Part shown: positions 1 through 8,388 of the stretch, in pieces | Layout of the letters: each line of letters begins with the position of its first letter | Numbering within the stretch: the stretch's first letter is position 1 | Source: Oscillibacter sp. | GTDB taxonomy: Bacteria > Bacillota > Clostridia > Oscillospirales > Oscillospiraceae | Length of the DNA: 37,687 nucleotides | Assembly: GCA_022795445.1 (NCBI GenBank) | Contig: JAAWGR010000147.1 | Span: forward strand, 1-37,687 | Direction: 5' to 3' | The notes under the pieces: generated by a model | What the model saw: only the letters and a program-made list of their open reading frames with translations | What the model was told of the DNA's origin: nothing | Databases searched by the model: none | Translations under genes and position numbers: made by a program

Positions 1-186
1 CGCCTTAGAGGACAAGGCCGCACCAACGGGATTGTCCTCCTTGACCATCTCACCGCCCAAAAAGGCGGCGGCTTGTGCCAAAGAAAGCTGCCCGGTCCCG
101 ACGGCGCTGTTTGCCAGCAGGAGCGTGTCCGTCACCTTCGGGGCCGCAACGGTTTGCAGTTCGTTTGTCTTGATTTTTACATTCAT
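1..186 (-). CDS. tail fibre / appendage protein, N-terminus (partial)
   Basis: The gene begins with ATG at 186 and runs off the left edge, so only the first 62 residues are visible (MNVKIKTNELQTVAAPKVTD...). A GGGAGG ribosome site lies about 8 nt upstream. It is the last gene seen in the tail operon and follows the tail-collar fibre gene by 15 nt. The visible part is Ala/Thr/Leu-rich, with no motif I recognise. Position after the XkdU and collar-fibre genes suggests a tail fibre or a receptor-binding accessory protein. That role is inferred from position only. Confidence 0.6.
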   Translation of the reverse strand, partial: MNVKIKTNELQTVAAPKVTDTLLLANSAVGTGQLSLAQAAAFLGGEMVKEDNPVGAALSSKA

Positions 187-201
187 TCTGTAAGCCTCCC
201 A

Positions 202-810
202 TTATATTTTCTTAACAGCCGAAAGGGTTGTTCCATCTTGTGCAACAAGTTTTATGCCGGTTGATGTTGCTAAAATTGCATGAATCTCCCCACACATAAG
301 ATCATGAACCAACTCGTTTAGTTGTTCCTGCAAATATTGAATATCTCCAATCGTTGCAATCGCGCCGGGGTTGACTTCAAGGGAAACATTGTCCGCGTTG
401 CCTACCGTCGTGATAAGTTGGATATACGCGCCGGAAACAGTGATCCCATTGTAAGGCGGCATATAACAGTTGCCGGACGTTTCCACCGTGGCCGCATAGA
501 GAATCTTCCCTTCATCGGGATCATTGGCAAACAGGCCCAACGTCCGCATATGATAGCCCACGGTCAAGTCAGTGTTGGAAAAGGCGGTTTCCACCTTCAC
601 CGCAACTTCATTTGTCCGGGTCTTGCGGGAAATTTCCGATTCTTGCATGATTGCCGAAAGGCTTTCCAGCCCTTCCAATTCTTCCACCGAATAGGACGCA
701 TCGGAAGCGGCCACCGATACAAAATCAATGTCCGTTGCTGTCCCCGCAAGAATTTTCGCAATCAGGGCTTGCCCCTTTCGGGTCACTACAAGTTTTGAAA
801 ACTCTGCCAT
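202..810 (-). CDS. tail-collar fibre protein
   Basis: This 202-residue protein opens with MAEFSKLVVTRKGQALIAK, the typical beginning of the N-terminal tail-collar/side-fibre domain that attaches fibres to the baseplate in contractile-tailed phages. The family is known as phage tail-collar fibre protein, often annotated DUF3751. A domain at about 1-160 is followed by a short Gly/Thr-rich C-terminal part, much shorter than full receptor-binding fibres. Receptor binding may therefore fall to the next gene (1-186). AAAGGA lies 10 nt upstream of the ATG. It follows the xkdU-like gene, where fibres are expected. Confidence 0.82.
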   Translation of the reverse strand: MAEFSKLVVTRKGQALIAKILAGTATDIDFVSVAASDASYSVEELEGLESLSAIMQESEISRKTRTNEVAVKVETAFSNTDLTVGYHMRTLGLFANDPDEGKILYAATVETSGNCYMPPYNGITVSGAYIQLITTVGNADNVSLEVNPGAIATIGDIQYLQEQLNELVHDLMCGEIHAILATSTGIKLVAQDGTTLSAVKKI

Positions 811-825
811 AATTTTTCATTCCTT

Positions 826-1533
826 TCAATTTTCTTTTACTTCAATGGTTTCCGCTGCTACTGCGCCGCTCCTAATGGTATCCGCGCCCCGTATAGTGCA
901 ATTTTCATTGAAGTCGTTTGTAATTACCACGATTGCACTATCAATTATGCCCCCGGCTTGCTGCGCCGCGCTCTGGATAGTGTGCAAGGTTTGGCTGTCG
1001 TTCGTGATAAAGAAAAATTCAGCCGCGCATACACCGCCCGTAATCGCAAGAATTCCTTCCGCAATGCAGGGGAATTTGTTTTGCGCGTCAAAAACCATAT
1101 TGCAGGGGGTCATTACTTCAATCAGGCGTTCCAATTCTTCAACCTGTCCGAAAATATCAAGATTGACTTCCAGATTGACTTTATAGAAAAGAAAATCCTT
1201 TGAAATCGTGAATCCCTTTTCCCCGCAAATTGAAATTAACTTTTCAAGCAGCATACGCCAAGTATAAGGCAAGGACGCGAACCAACGCGCCTGTACTCTG
1301 GCCCTGCGGCTTTCAAGGGTATCTTCCGTTGACGGATAGATTTTCAATATCCGTTCAAATCGGGAAATGCCGTATTCGTCAGCGGTTGCGATAAACTCGT
1401 TTTGCAAAACCCGGTCAGCAGCTTGCCAAACAATTTTGAATTCAGGGTTTTCCGCTGTCAGGGTTTGATTGATCTCTTGAAATTCTGCTATGAACGGGGG
1501 AAGATAGGAAACAAGATCAACGTCCCGGATCAT
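826..1533 (-). CDS. xkdU: XkdU-like tail/baseplate protein (DUF2313, YmfQ family)
   Basis: The protein has 235 residues. The N-terminal 180 residues (YLPPFIAEFQEI..., R-rich helix RRARVQARW at about 75-85, then a TWRMLLEKL segment) resemble the YmfQ/XkdU family related to Mu gp48. That family sits at the baseplate tip and helps close the wedge assembly. The C-terminal 60 residues are rich in Ala, Ile and Thr and look like an added domain. Its ATG overlaps the stop of the baseplate J gene (ATGA), so translation is probably coupled. Confidence rests on sequence style and on the xkdT-xkdU order. Confidence 0.85.
   Translation of the reverse strand: MIRDVDLVSYLPPFIAEFQEINQTLTAENPEFKIVWQAADRVLQNEFIATADEYGISRFERILKIYPSTEDTLESRRARVQARWFASLPYTWRMLLEKLISICGEKGFTISKDFLFYKVNLEVNLDIFGQVEELERLIEVMTPCNMVFDAQNKFPCIAEGILAITGGVCAAEFFFITNDSQTLHTIQSAAQQAGGIIDSAIVVITNDFNENCTIRGADTIRSGAVAAETIEVKEN
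1230..1247. repeat. 18-bp near-palindrome, weak copy
   Basis: The plus strand reads TTGAAATTAACTTTTCAA, with TTGAAA/TTTCAA ends around an AT-rich core. It lies inside the xkdU-like gene. It fits the dispersed 18-bp family also seen at 14805, 22031, 25716 and 31216, but with more differences, so it may be chance. Confidence 0.3.
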
Positions 1534-2729
1534 GCGCTTGCACCCCCATATACGGGAACCTGAAATTTATTCAGGGTCAGATTTTCGGCGGCATCGTTTA
1601 GTTGGGTATCCTGAATATCTACCACGCCTTTGATTGCCAAAATGCGGGTTTCAATTTGGCTCACCCGCACAATCAGGTATGGAGCATCCCCCCATCCCCG
1701 GCGCAATTCTTCAAGATAACTTGAAATTGCTTCATCAATGGAGTTTTGCAGATTTGTCCAGCCAAAGCCCATGTCAAAAGTAATGTTGGTTGTTACAGCA
1801 ACGCTCACCGCTTCCGCTTTCTCAACGGTCACAACATGGCCGATAGGCGCAAGGCCGTATCCCTCCCCGGCGTTTATCTCTGGATCAATGATTTCCTGCA
1901 CAGTCTGAATCAGGGTATCCGTAGGAACCCCAAATTCCGAATCAAGGATTGTCAGCTTCACCGTTCCCCCGGTTGTTAATTTTTTTGCTTTCCCGGCATG
2001 ATAGACGGAAGAAAGCCAAAATTTCACATCGGGGTTGACGGTTTCAATGACGCTTTCATACCATTCAATCACGGCTTCCGTTGGAATCATATCGGCGGGG
2101 GCAATATCCCCGTTCCATACTCGCGTTACCTTCGTGGCTCCCACACCGGGGATCGCGTTGGTCTTTTCCAGATAGCCCCGCATATTCCCGCCGAAAGCGG
2201 TATCCCCAAAGGAATTGAAATAGCGTTCCCGCAAATCTTCCGTTTCCTCTGCGTCCTCGCCGGGAACCAGGATTTCCGTAAGTTCTGCGGCTGCAAGGTT
2301 ATGGATGTACTCAACCGGGATCATGCTGCCCAAATACTGATTGCCGGTTCTTCCCGCTTCCTCACATTCCACTTTGTATTCCCCATCTGCGATTTTTTCT
2401 GTGACAATGTAATTCATGGTTTCAATGCTGAACCGCTTGCCAGTCACGTCCACGCTTGCCGGGGTAAACACGCCCTTTAATACGGCGCAGCTTGCAGGGT
2501 AAGGAGTAATCCCCCGTTCTTTGCAGCGCAAGATTAAAAAATCCCGTGAAGCTGTGTCTCCGTAGGCTTCCCGGATGATAGTATCCAATTCGATATACAG
2601 GATTTTCAATTCAATGGCCGTGGGAGAATGGGTATCCCAAATCACAGAACCTTCCCGCTTGTCAAATCTGCTGGATACACGGTCAAGCATCCGTTTCAAG
2701 ATTTCTTCATAGGTTACGTTCTCATACAT
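1530..2729 (-). CDS. xkdT: baseplate J-like protein (XkdT)
   Basis: This 399-residue protein belongs to the baseplate J family (Mu gp47, P2 gpJ, T4 gp6-like), which forms the wedge ring around the tail hub. The N-terminus (MYENVTYEEILKRMLDRV, then FDKREGSVIWD and a region ending in AIELKILYIELD) is the classic signature of the family. A central segment with GNMRGYLEKTNAIPGVG is also typical. I choose ATG at 2729, which overlaps the upstream TGA as TGATG, rather than the TTG one codon earlier. It is flanked by xkdS and xkdU homologues. Confidence 0.93.
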   Translation of the reverse strand: MYENVTYEEILKRMLDRVSSRFDKREGSVIWDTHSPTAIELKILYIELDTIIREAYGDTASRDFLILRCKERGITPYPASCAVLKGVFTPASVDVTGKRFSIETMNYIVTEKIADGEYKVECEEAGRTGNQYLGSMIPVEYIHNLAAAELTEILVPGEDAEETEDLRERYFNSFGDTAFGGNMRGYLEKTNAIPGVGATKVTRVWNGDIAPADMIPTEAVIEWYESVIETVNPDVKFWLSSVYHAGKAKKLTTGGTVKLTILDSEFGVPTDTLIQTVQEIIDPEINAGEGYGLAPIGHVVTVEKAEAVSVAVTTNITFDMGFGWTNLQNSIDEAISSYLEELRRGWGDAPYLIVRVSQIETRILAIKGVVDIQDTQLNDAAENLTLNKFQVPVYGGASA

Positions 2730-3136
2730 CAATAATTCACCGTCCGCTCCGCTTGCAAATCCCCGAAAATGGTATGAACCGTAAAAGTTGTATGAAGCAC
2801 CCCGTGTTTTGGGCTGTCAAACGTGAAATCGGTAACGCTTTTAATCCGGCTGTCATTGATAAGGGCTTCTATGATCCGGCGTTCCAATTCCGGGCAGACA
2901 TAAGAAATGGGCATCCCGAACAAATCAGCCAATTCAATCCCATAATTCCACGAATAAATGATATATTGGTATCGTTCTGTGTTTAGGAGTTTGAAAACAA
3001 CCTGTTTCATGGCTTCTAATTTGTCGGTATACCCGCGAATATTTTTCCCCGTTTTTAAGTCCATCCTGTATGTTTCCGTTGGTTGTTCAACGACTTCAAA
3101 GGATAGATTTAACAATGGGGCAGTTGAAGGAATCAT
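2729..3136 (-). CDS. xkdS: XkdS-like baseplate wedge protein (DUF2634)
   Basis: This is a gp25/XkdS-like small baseplate protein of 135 residues. The family contributes the sheath-initiating part of the wedge. Landmarks are TYRMDLKTGKNIRGYTDKLEAMKQVV, then YIIYSWNYGIELADLFG, then the PELERRIIEAL helix. The start is placed at ATG 3136, which overlaps the xkdR stop as ATGA and has GAGGGGG 7 nt upstream. Earlier in-frame starts would lie inside xkdR and lack a ribosome site at a good distance. Confidence 0.9.
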   Translation of the reverse strand: MIPSTAPLLNLSFEVVEQPTETYRMDLKTGKNIRGYTDKLEAMKQVVFKLLNTERYQYIIYSWNYGIELADLFGMPISYVCPELERRIIEALINDSRIKSVTDFTFDSPKHGVLHTTFTVHTIFGDLQAERTVNY

Positions 3137-3597
3137 AACCATTCCCCCTCTACCGTGTGATCGCATACACGATCCCAAACCACAAACTTTTGTCCTTCCT
3201 GAAATCGAACCAGCAGAACTTTTTCCCCGGTTTTGAGACCGTTGTAGATTTTAATTTTCTTTCTTCCCTTGTAAGCGTGTTTATGGGTGGTGTCCAAATT
3301 GCCAAAATCGCATGAGCCACCGCCTGTATAGGTATCTGTAATGGAATGGGTATGTTTTCCATTCAAAAAAGCATCGTTCACCGTGTAATGGCTCACTTCA
3401 ATATCGACGTAATGATCTAAAACCGCTTTTGTCAAAACAAGCTGCGCTTCCGAAAGGGTCATTTTCTGTTCCACGTCGATTTTCAAGGGGCTTTCACTTT
3501 TGACTGTGCCATAATAGACGGCAACGGGCTTTTCCGCGTCCACGGCATCAAGGGCCGCTTGCTTCATGGCCTTTACAAGCCCTGTGTAATCAGGCAA
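3133..3597 (-). CDS. xkdR: XkdR-like protein (DUF2577)
   Basis: The 154-residue protein matches the DUF2577/XkdR family found between the hub protein XkdQ and the wedge protein XkdS. It shows the opening A-x-x-A-x-x-A-x-x-P-V-x-x-x-x-G-x-V region, a KMTLSEAQLVL segment, and a C-terminal LKTGEKVLLVRFQEGQKFVVWDR strand pair, which is probably a small OB-like domain. The start is TTG at 3597, not ATG; GAGGGG lies about 7 nt upstream, which supports this unusual start. It overlaps the end of xkdQ by 8 nt. Confidence 0.88.
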   Translation of the reverse strand: MPDYTGLVKAMKQAALDAVDAEKPVAVYYGTVKSESPLKIDVEQKMTLSEAQLVLTKAVLDHYVDIEVSHYTVNDAFLNGKHTHSITDTYTGGGSCDFGNLDTTHKHAYKGRKKIKIYNGLKTGEKVLLVRFQEGQKFVVWDRVCDHTVEGEWL

Positions 3598-4573
3598 TGA
3601 ATTCCCCTCCCCTCAATGTTAAATCCATCAAATGTTCGCTTTCGTTAAACGTGTGAACGGCCTTTTCAACCAGCATATAGGTATTTGCGATTATGTCCCC
3701 CAAATTCAGGGATACGGCAACCAGCGAACCGGCCCTTACCCGTGCATCCCCAAAGGCTTTCACAATCTTCAATTTCCGGGTCTTGCTGTTGTAAAGGGAT
3801 AACAGGGCATCGGCCTTTGCCGCCCCGTTTTCTCCCTCTTTCAACGTGTCAAAATACTGCAATAGGCCCCAATCGTTGATATGGGAAGAATCCTTTGCAA
3901 TATAGATTTCCCGCTTGCCGGTTTCCTCATTGTCATAGGTCAGCTTGATTTGGTTATAAGTCTGTTCGTCAATGCTGGAAGTGTAGTCGAAATTCTCCCC
4001 GGTTGCCGGGTCAAGCAGTAAGCCCACCTTCATACTTGAAATGTTTTTTAGGGTCAGCTTTCCAGCATCGTCATACAGGACAAACATTTGCTTTTGGTTT
4101 GTCAATTCCAAATCAAGGGCATCTTCAATCATGTCAAGCAGCGTTTCATTTTCCCGTGTCCGAGAAGGAATCACATAGGACGTGCTTTCCATGGAACCGA
4201 TATTCAGCCCATAGTCAGCAGCTACCATTTTGATAAAGGCATCTACGGTTTTGTTCTCATAAACGTAAGTGTCCTTATTTTTCAAATAGCGTATTTGATC
4301 GTAGGCCGTACACTGGATAACCCCGCCGCCGTTGGCCTTGTCCCGCTGCTTGACAAAGACAAAGCCATAGAAAAGGGTTTTCCCATCCACAATCAGATTA
4401 ACCGCTGAACCCTCGCCAAACCCGCCCAAAGCACCTAAAGCGGCATCTTTTAGCACGGTAAATTTCAGTGTTCCCGGCGTTCCTCTGCGGTCAGTTGTCC
4501 ATTGAATTCCTTCTTCCACAAGAGGGAAAAAACTTTTTCCTTGTGTGTTGGTAATCATCAATTTAGTTGCCAT
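3590..4573 (-). CDS. xkdQ: XkdQ-like tail hub protein
   Basis: The 327-residue protein resembles YqbQ/XkdQ, functionally like P2 gpD and T4 gp27. That family makes the central hub under the tail tube. Database labels of hydrolase for this family are mostly historical, and I see no catalytic motif. Visible features are the N-terminal β-rich ring domain (about 1-100), an ENKTVDAFIKMVAADYGL segment (about 105-125), and a C-terminal LTLRGGEF ending. AAGGGGG precedes the ATG. It sits directly after the LysM gene, as in PBSX. Confidence 0.9.
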   Translation of the reverse strand: MATKLMITNTQGKSFFPLVEEGIQWTTDRRGTPGTLKFTVLKDAALGALGGFGEGSAVNLIVDGKTLFYGFVFVKQRDKANGGGVIQCTAYDQIRYLKNKDTYVYENKTVDAFIKMVAADYGLNIGSMESTSYVIPSRTRENETLLDMIEDALDLELTNQKQMFVLYDDAGKLTLKNISSMKVGLLLDPATGENFDYTSSIDEQTYNQIKLTYDNEETGKREIYIAKDSSHINDWGLLQYFDTLKEGENGAAKADALLSLYNSKTRKLKIVKAFGDARVRAGSLVAVSLNLGDIIANTYMLVEKAVHTFNESEHLMDLTLRGGEFIA

Positions 4574-4582
4574 ATTGCCCCC

Positions 4583-5275
4583 TTACGTCGCTGCGGGGAT
4601 CGTCAAGGTATTTCCGGCGTAAATCAGGTTTGGATTGCTGATCCCGTTTGCGCTGGCAAGCAAGGTATATTTTGAACCGTCCCCATAGTATTTTTTGGCA
4701 ATGTTCCAAAGGCAATCGCCGGATTTGATTTTGTAGGACGTAGGCAACCTGGAATCCGGCGCACCCCCTGTTGTAGAGGGGGCGCGTTCGGTTTCCGTAG
4801 TTGCCGTCGCCGTTTTTGTAGCTGTGTCCACCTTGACTTCACAAGTTTTCGTTGCATAGTCCCGGTATTGTTTCAACTTGATCTTCACGGTCAAATCAAA
4901 GCCGTTTTGGGCTTTTTCCGTAATCGTGTAGCTTTCCATTGAAACTTTCATGTTGGTGCTGAAAAGAACCTTGCCGCTGGGCATCGTCCGGGACACAATG
5001 AATTGGAACGGCTCTTGACTGGTTTTCAATTTCTCGAAATAGTCCAGAAAATAAGCCGCCCTCTGAAATCTCCCGTTGTAAATCGCAAAAGGATACTTCA
5101 CTTGCGGGATTTCACATTCAAATTCAATGTCCGTCAACTTTGCCTTTTTCAGAATGTTAATTTGCCCTTCATCAATCAAAATGTAGGTGCTGTTGTTATT
5201 GTTGATCGTGATTTTAAGTTGTGACGGGGCGATAGGCAAAAGACATTGTTTCAGATAAAAATCATACTGCGACAT
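4583..5275 (-). CDS. xkdP: XkdP-like tail protein with C-terminal LysM domain
   Basis: This 230-residue protein has an N-terminal tail-tube-initiator-like domain (about 1-140), a Thr/Ala/Pro linker, and a C-terminal LysM domain (about 178-228; YKIKSGDCLWNIAKKYYGDG ... NPNLIYAGNTLTIP). The LysM fold binds peptidoglycan N-acetylglucosamine, so the tail tip can dock on the cell wall. Its ATG overlaps the tape-measure stop as TAATG. Order and domain content equal PBSX XkdP, although the tape measure here is much longer than this protein's usual variation. Confidence 0.92.
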   Translation of the reverse strand: MSQYDFYLKQCLLPIAPSQLKITINNNNSTYILIDEGQINILKKAKLTDIEFECEIPQVKYPFAIYNGRFQRAAYFLDYFEKLKTSQEPFQFIVSRTMPSGKVLFSTNMKVSMESYTITEKAQNGFDLTVKIKLKQYRDYATKTCEVKVDTATKTATATTETERAPSTTGGAPDSRLPTSYKIKSGDCLWNIAKKYYGDGSKYTLLASANGISNPNLIYAGNTLTIPAAT

Positions 5276-8200
5276 TATGTGTGTACCCCCTCTGTTACAA
5301 TGTCAATCGCTTCATTTACCCCGTCCACAATGCCGTCTACAAGGCCGTCAAGGTCAGCGGGGCCGTTCACTTGATTAGTTATCCCGCCCATATCAACGGC
5401 CACTTCCGCAATCGTAAAGCGGTTTATGGTGTCCCGTTCGGCAATGTCCCGCAAATACTTCAATTCTTCATCGGTCACGTCAAGGCTGTCCGCAATGCTG
5501 CCGGTATTCCCGGCAATGTCGGAAACGTCACTTGTCAGGCCGTTCCCGGCTGCATCGTAAGCGGAAATATAATCGTCCATATTCAGTTGATCCACGTTGA
5601 AAAGGTCGTACAGGGAAAACCCGGAAATGGTATCGTCGATCCCTTTTCCAAATGCATATCCTGCGGTCGCTGCGTTCCGGTAATCAATGAAGTCCATTTG
5701 CTGGACATATTCCATCCACCCGGATTCATCCTTGACTTGCTGCTGGGCGGCTTCCAGTCCATTGTAAAAGCTGTCAAGGCCGCTCGTAATATCCACGGTG
5801 ACGCCGGGAATTTTGTTAATCACGGTTTCAATGGCCTCCGCCATATTCTTGATATAGCCGATTACCGTCAAGGCCATGTCATAGAACAGCACCTTCACAG
5901 CAGCAACCGGATCATTGAACACATTTCCCAGGAAGTTGGCAATCGCCGCAAACGAATTCCAGAACGGGACAATAAACGTGTTGATAATATGCGCACCGAG
6001 AACGGCAAAGGCTCCGGCGATTATACCGGTTGCGGAATAGCTTTTTTCCACAAAGTGATTGACGGCTCCCACCGCCGCATATATGACCGCCACAAGAGTA
6101 ATAATCGAAATGATAATCCAGGTAATCGGTGAAGCCATCAGCGCGGAATTAAATGTGAACATGGCCGCAGAGGCCGCCGCTGTGTTGCCGGTCAGAATAC
6201 CAAAGCCAATCGAAAGAAAGTTCACAACCGTATGATAGGCCGCAGTTGCGATTGCCGCAATTCTTTCCGCAATCGCAACGCCTTTTGTTACCGCTAAATA
6301 AAACAGCACGGCCCCGGCTGCCCCGTAAACAATCGGGCCAATCCACGACCAATTGCCAATGATTGCTGTCGCCGCATTTATGGCCCCTTCCGCAATCCAT
6401 CCAAGGATACCAACCAGCAGTTGCAAACCAGCGGTAACGTTTGAAATAATAATTTCAATCATCCCCCAATTTTGGGCAACGGCGTCCACGATCTTGACGA
6501 TGAAGGGATACACCCCCGCGCCCACTTGCTCCTTCAAATCGCCGTAGGCGTTGGAAAGCTGGATAATCTTGCCCTGCGGCGTGTTGGACATGGCTTCATA
6601 CAAACCGCCCCAGCCTTCCTCAATCACATTGTTAATGGCGGCTGCCGCTTGCATATCTGCGCTCATAGACAAATATTCCGCGCCCAGTTCCGAAACAATT
6701 TGGGCTTCCGTGGCTGTTCCCTCAATAATGGCCTTCTGGGTGTCGGAGAATTCAAAGCCCTTTTTCGTCATGGCCCCATAGCTGCCGGACATAATTTTAC
6801 CAATGCCGGTTGCATAGTCCACCATGGCTTTACTGTCCACGGCTCCGCCGCCGCTCATGCCCATCGAGTAGTTGGAAAGAGTGTCCATCATGGACATGAC
6901 CGCGTCCGCGTCGGAAAAGTAGGTCGCCAGTTCGGCGGCTCCGGCAATCATAGCTTCGTCCCCATAAATGCCCCGGCTCTGAATTTCACTTGCCTTTGCC
7001 GTGATCGCGTCAAACGCCCCACCTACATTGCTCTCCAACATATTCCCTAAAACCGTGGACAGCTGGATTTCGGCATTCAGCTGGGTATTGAATAAATCGG
7101 TGCTGCTCTGGATATAGTCAAAGGCTTTCTTAACCCCGGCGATACCGGCGAACCCGGCAACCGCTTTTTGGATAATATCGGAAAGGTTTTGCGCGGCGTT
7201 GGCTCCCTCATTGATCGCATCATTGAAGCGGCCTTGTTCATCGACATTATCCCGGATATTCCGCTCCGTTCCTCCTATAATCTGCGACAAGCGGTTATAT
7301 GCGTCGTTTGCCGCCTGCACATCCATATGTTCCACCGCGCCGTTAAGGGCCTCCTGCGCGGCTATGGCTTGATTTAACTGCGCCCGCAGCTGTTCCAATT
7401 CCCGGTTCGCGGTGTCCGAACCCATGTTAATAGGATTGTTTGCGATTTGAGTCATGCGGTTTTGAAGCGCCTGAATACGGTTTTGCAGATCGCTCAAATC
7501 CGTAACGGCGTCCGGCGGGAAGATGTTGGTTGCCGCCGCCTGTGCGCTGATCTGCTGCTGCGCCTGATTCAAAGCGTTCATCATGTCCGTGGCGCTTTGA
7601 ACTTCCTGTTGAAAACGTTCAACGCCCGAATTGGTAAATACCTCAATCCCCTGCGCGTTCCATGTAACGGGGATTTCAATGGGCTGTGAAAAGCCGTCCC
7701 GGATGGAGCGTTCCACATTGCCCACGTTCTGAGAAAGCTGCAAGAACGCACTGTTAATGTCCCCTACATTCATTCCCTGCATGGCGGCATTTAGATTTTC
7801 CTGATAGGCAAGGGTCTGTGCAAGCTGCGCCCTTAAACGCTCTAACTGTGCGTTTGCTTCGTCGCTGCCCACGTCCAAAGAATTTTGCTCTACCTGAATA
7901 ATCGCCGCCTGTAAATCCTGCACTCGGTTTTGAAGATTTTGAATATCGGTAATCGCTTCCGGGGGCAGAATATTGATTGCCTGTGCTTGCTGTGTAATAC
8001 TGGTTTGGGTTGCACCCAATCTTTCCAGCATGGAATTTGCGCTTTGAATCTCCTGTTCAAAACGGTCAATGCCGCTGTTGGTGAACACGTCCAGCGTGTC
8101 AGACTTCCAAACAACCGGAGCTTCAACCGGGGAAACTGTCGGTGCTGTGACTGTCCCCCCGGTTGCCCCGATCCTTGACAATTCATCCTGCATAGCCTGA

Positions 8201-8385
8201 AAAGCCATCGTTGCTTCATCCGCTGCGGCCCGTGCGCCGTCGATAGAAGAAGTGTCAATTTGGTTGCCGCTGATCCGCTGCATATCCTCAAAGGCCGAAA
8301 CAGTCAGATTCAAGGCGTTAATCATGCTATACAGAGGGGCCGAAAACCCGTCGTATAACTCAATTCCGCTTTGCAAAGTACCCAT
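5275..8385 (-). CDS. tape measure protein
   Basis: The 1036-residue protein sets tail length and is probably ejected through the tail tube. Residues 1-400 are Gln/Ala/Asn-rich and helical, and contain two copies of a unit of about 138 residues repeated with a 149-residue period (about 93-230 and 242-379). Residues 440-620 are a conserved globular region (TLSNYSMGMSGGGAVDS, then TQKAIIEGTATEAQIV). Residues about 640-778 hold several hydrophobic segments that could insert in a membrane. A short Asp-rich tail ends the protein. The start ATG lies 3 nt after the frameshift product's stop. XkdO is the PBSX counterpart by position. Confidence 0.93.
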   Translation of the reverse strand: MGTLQSGIELYDGFSAPLYSMINALNLTVSAFEDMQRISGNQIDTSSIDGARAAADEATMAFQAMQDELSRIGATGGTVTAPTVSPVEAPVVWKSDTLDVFTNSGIDRFEQEIQSANSMLERLGATQTSITQQAQAINILPPEAITDIQNLQNRVQDLQAAIIQVEQNSLDVGSDEANAQLERLRAQLAQTLAYQENLNAAMQGMNVGDINSAFLQLSQNVGNVERSIRDGFSQPIEIPVTWNAQGIEVFTNSGVERFQQEVQSATDMMNALNQAQQQISAQAAATNIFPPDAVTDLSDLQNRIQALQNRMTQIANNPINMGSDTANRELEQLRAQLNQAIAAQEALNGAVEHMDVQAANDAYNRLSQIIGGTERNIRDNVDEQGRFNDAINEGANAAQNLSDIIQKAVAGFAGIAGVKKAFDYIQSSTDLFNTQLNAEIQLSTVLGNMLESNVGGAFDAITAKASEIQSRGIYGDEAMIAGAAELATYFSDADAVMSMMDTLSNYSMGMSGGGAVDSKAMVDYATGIGKIMSGSYGAMTKKGFEFSDTQKAIIEGTATEAQIVSELGAEYLSMSADMQAAAAINNVIEEGWGGLYEAMSNTPQGKIIQLSNAYGDLKEQVGAGVYPFIVKIVDAVAQNWGMIEIIISNVTAGLQLLVGILGWIAEGAINAATAIIGNWSWIGPIVYGAAGAVLFYLAVTKGVAIAERIAAIATAAYHTVVNFLSIGFGILTGNTAAASAAMFTFNSALMASPITWIIISIITLVAVIYAAVGAVNHFVEKSYSATGIIAGAFAVLGAHIINTFIVPFWNSFAAIANFLGNVFNDPVAAVKVLFYDMALTVIGYIKNMAEAIETVINKIPGVTVDITSGLDSFYNGLEAAQQQVKDESGWMEYVQQMDFIDYRNAATAGYAFGKGIDDTISGFSLYDLFNVDQLNMDDYISAYDAAGNGLTSDVSDIAGNTGSIADSLDVTDEELKYLRDIAERDTINRFTIAEVAVDMGGITNQVNGPADLDGLVDGIVDGVNEAIDIVTEGVHT
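7249..7662 (-). repeat. tape measure internal repeat, copy 2
   Basis: This encodes residues 242-379, which mirror copy 1 at a constant offset of 149 residues. Shared landmarks are VFTNSG, NIxPPxAxTD, LQNRxQxLQ, GSDxAN and LRAQLxQ. It is a diverged tandem duplication within the tape measure gene. Confidence 0.85.
7696..8109 (-). repeat. tape measure internal repeat, copy 1
   Basis: This encodes residues 93-230, the first copy of the duplicated helical unit. The landmarks VFTNSG (100), NILPPEA (138) and GSDEAN (173) recur at 249, 287 and 322. Confidence 0.85.
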
Positions 8386-8388
8386 GAC

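Noticed and set aside
5281..6132. Plus-strand open frame of 283 codons opposite the tape measure
   Set aside because: Antisense shadow with no recognisable protein features and no start signals.
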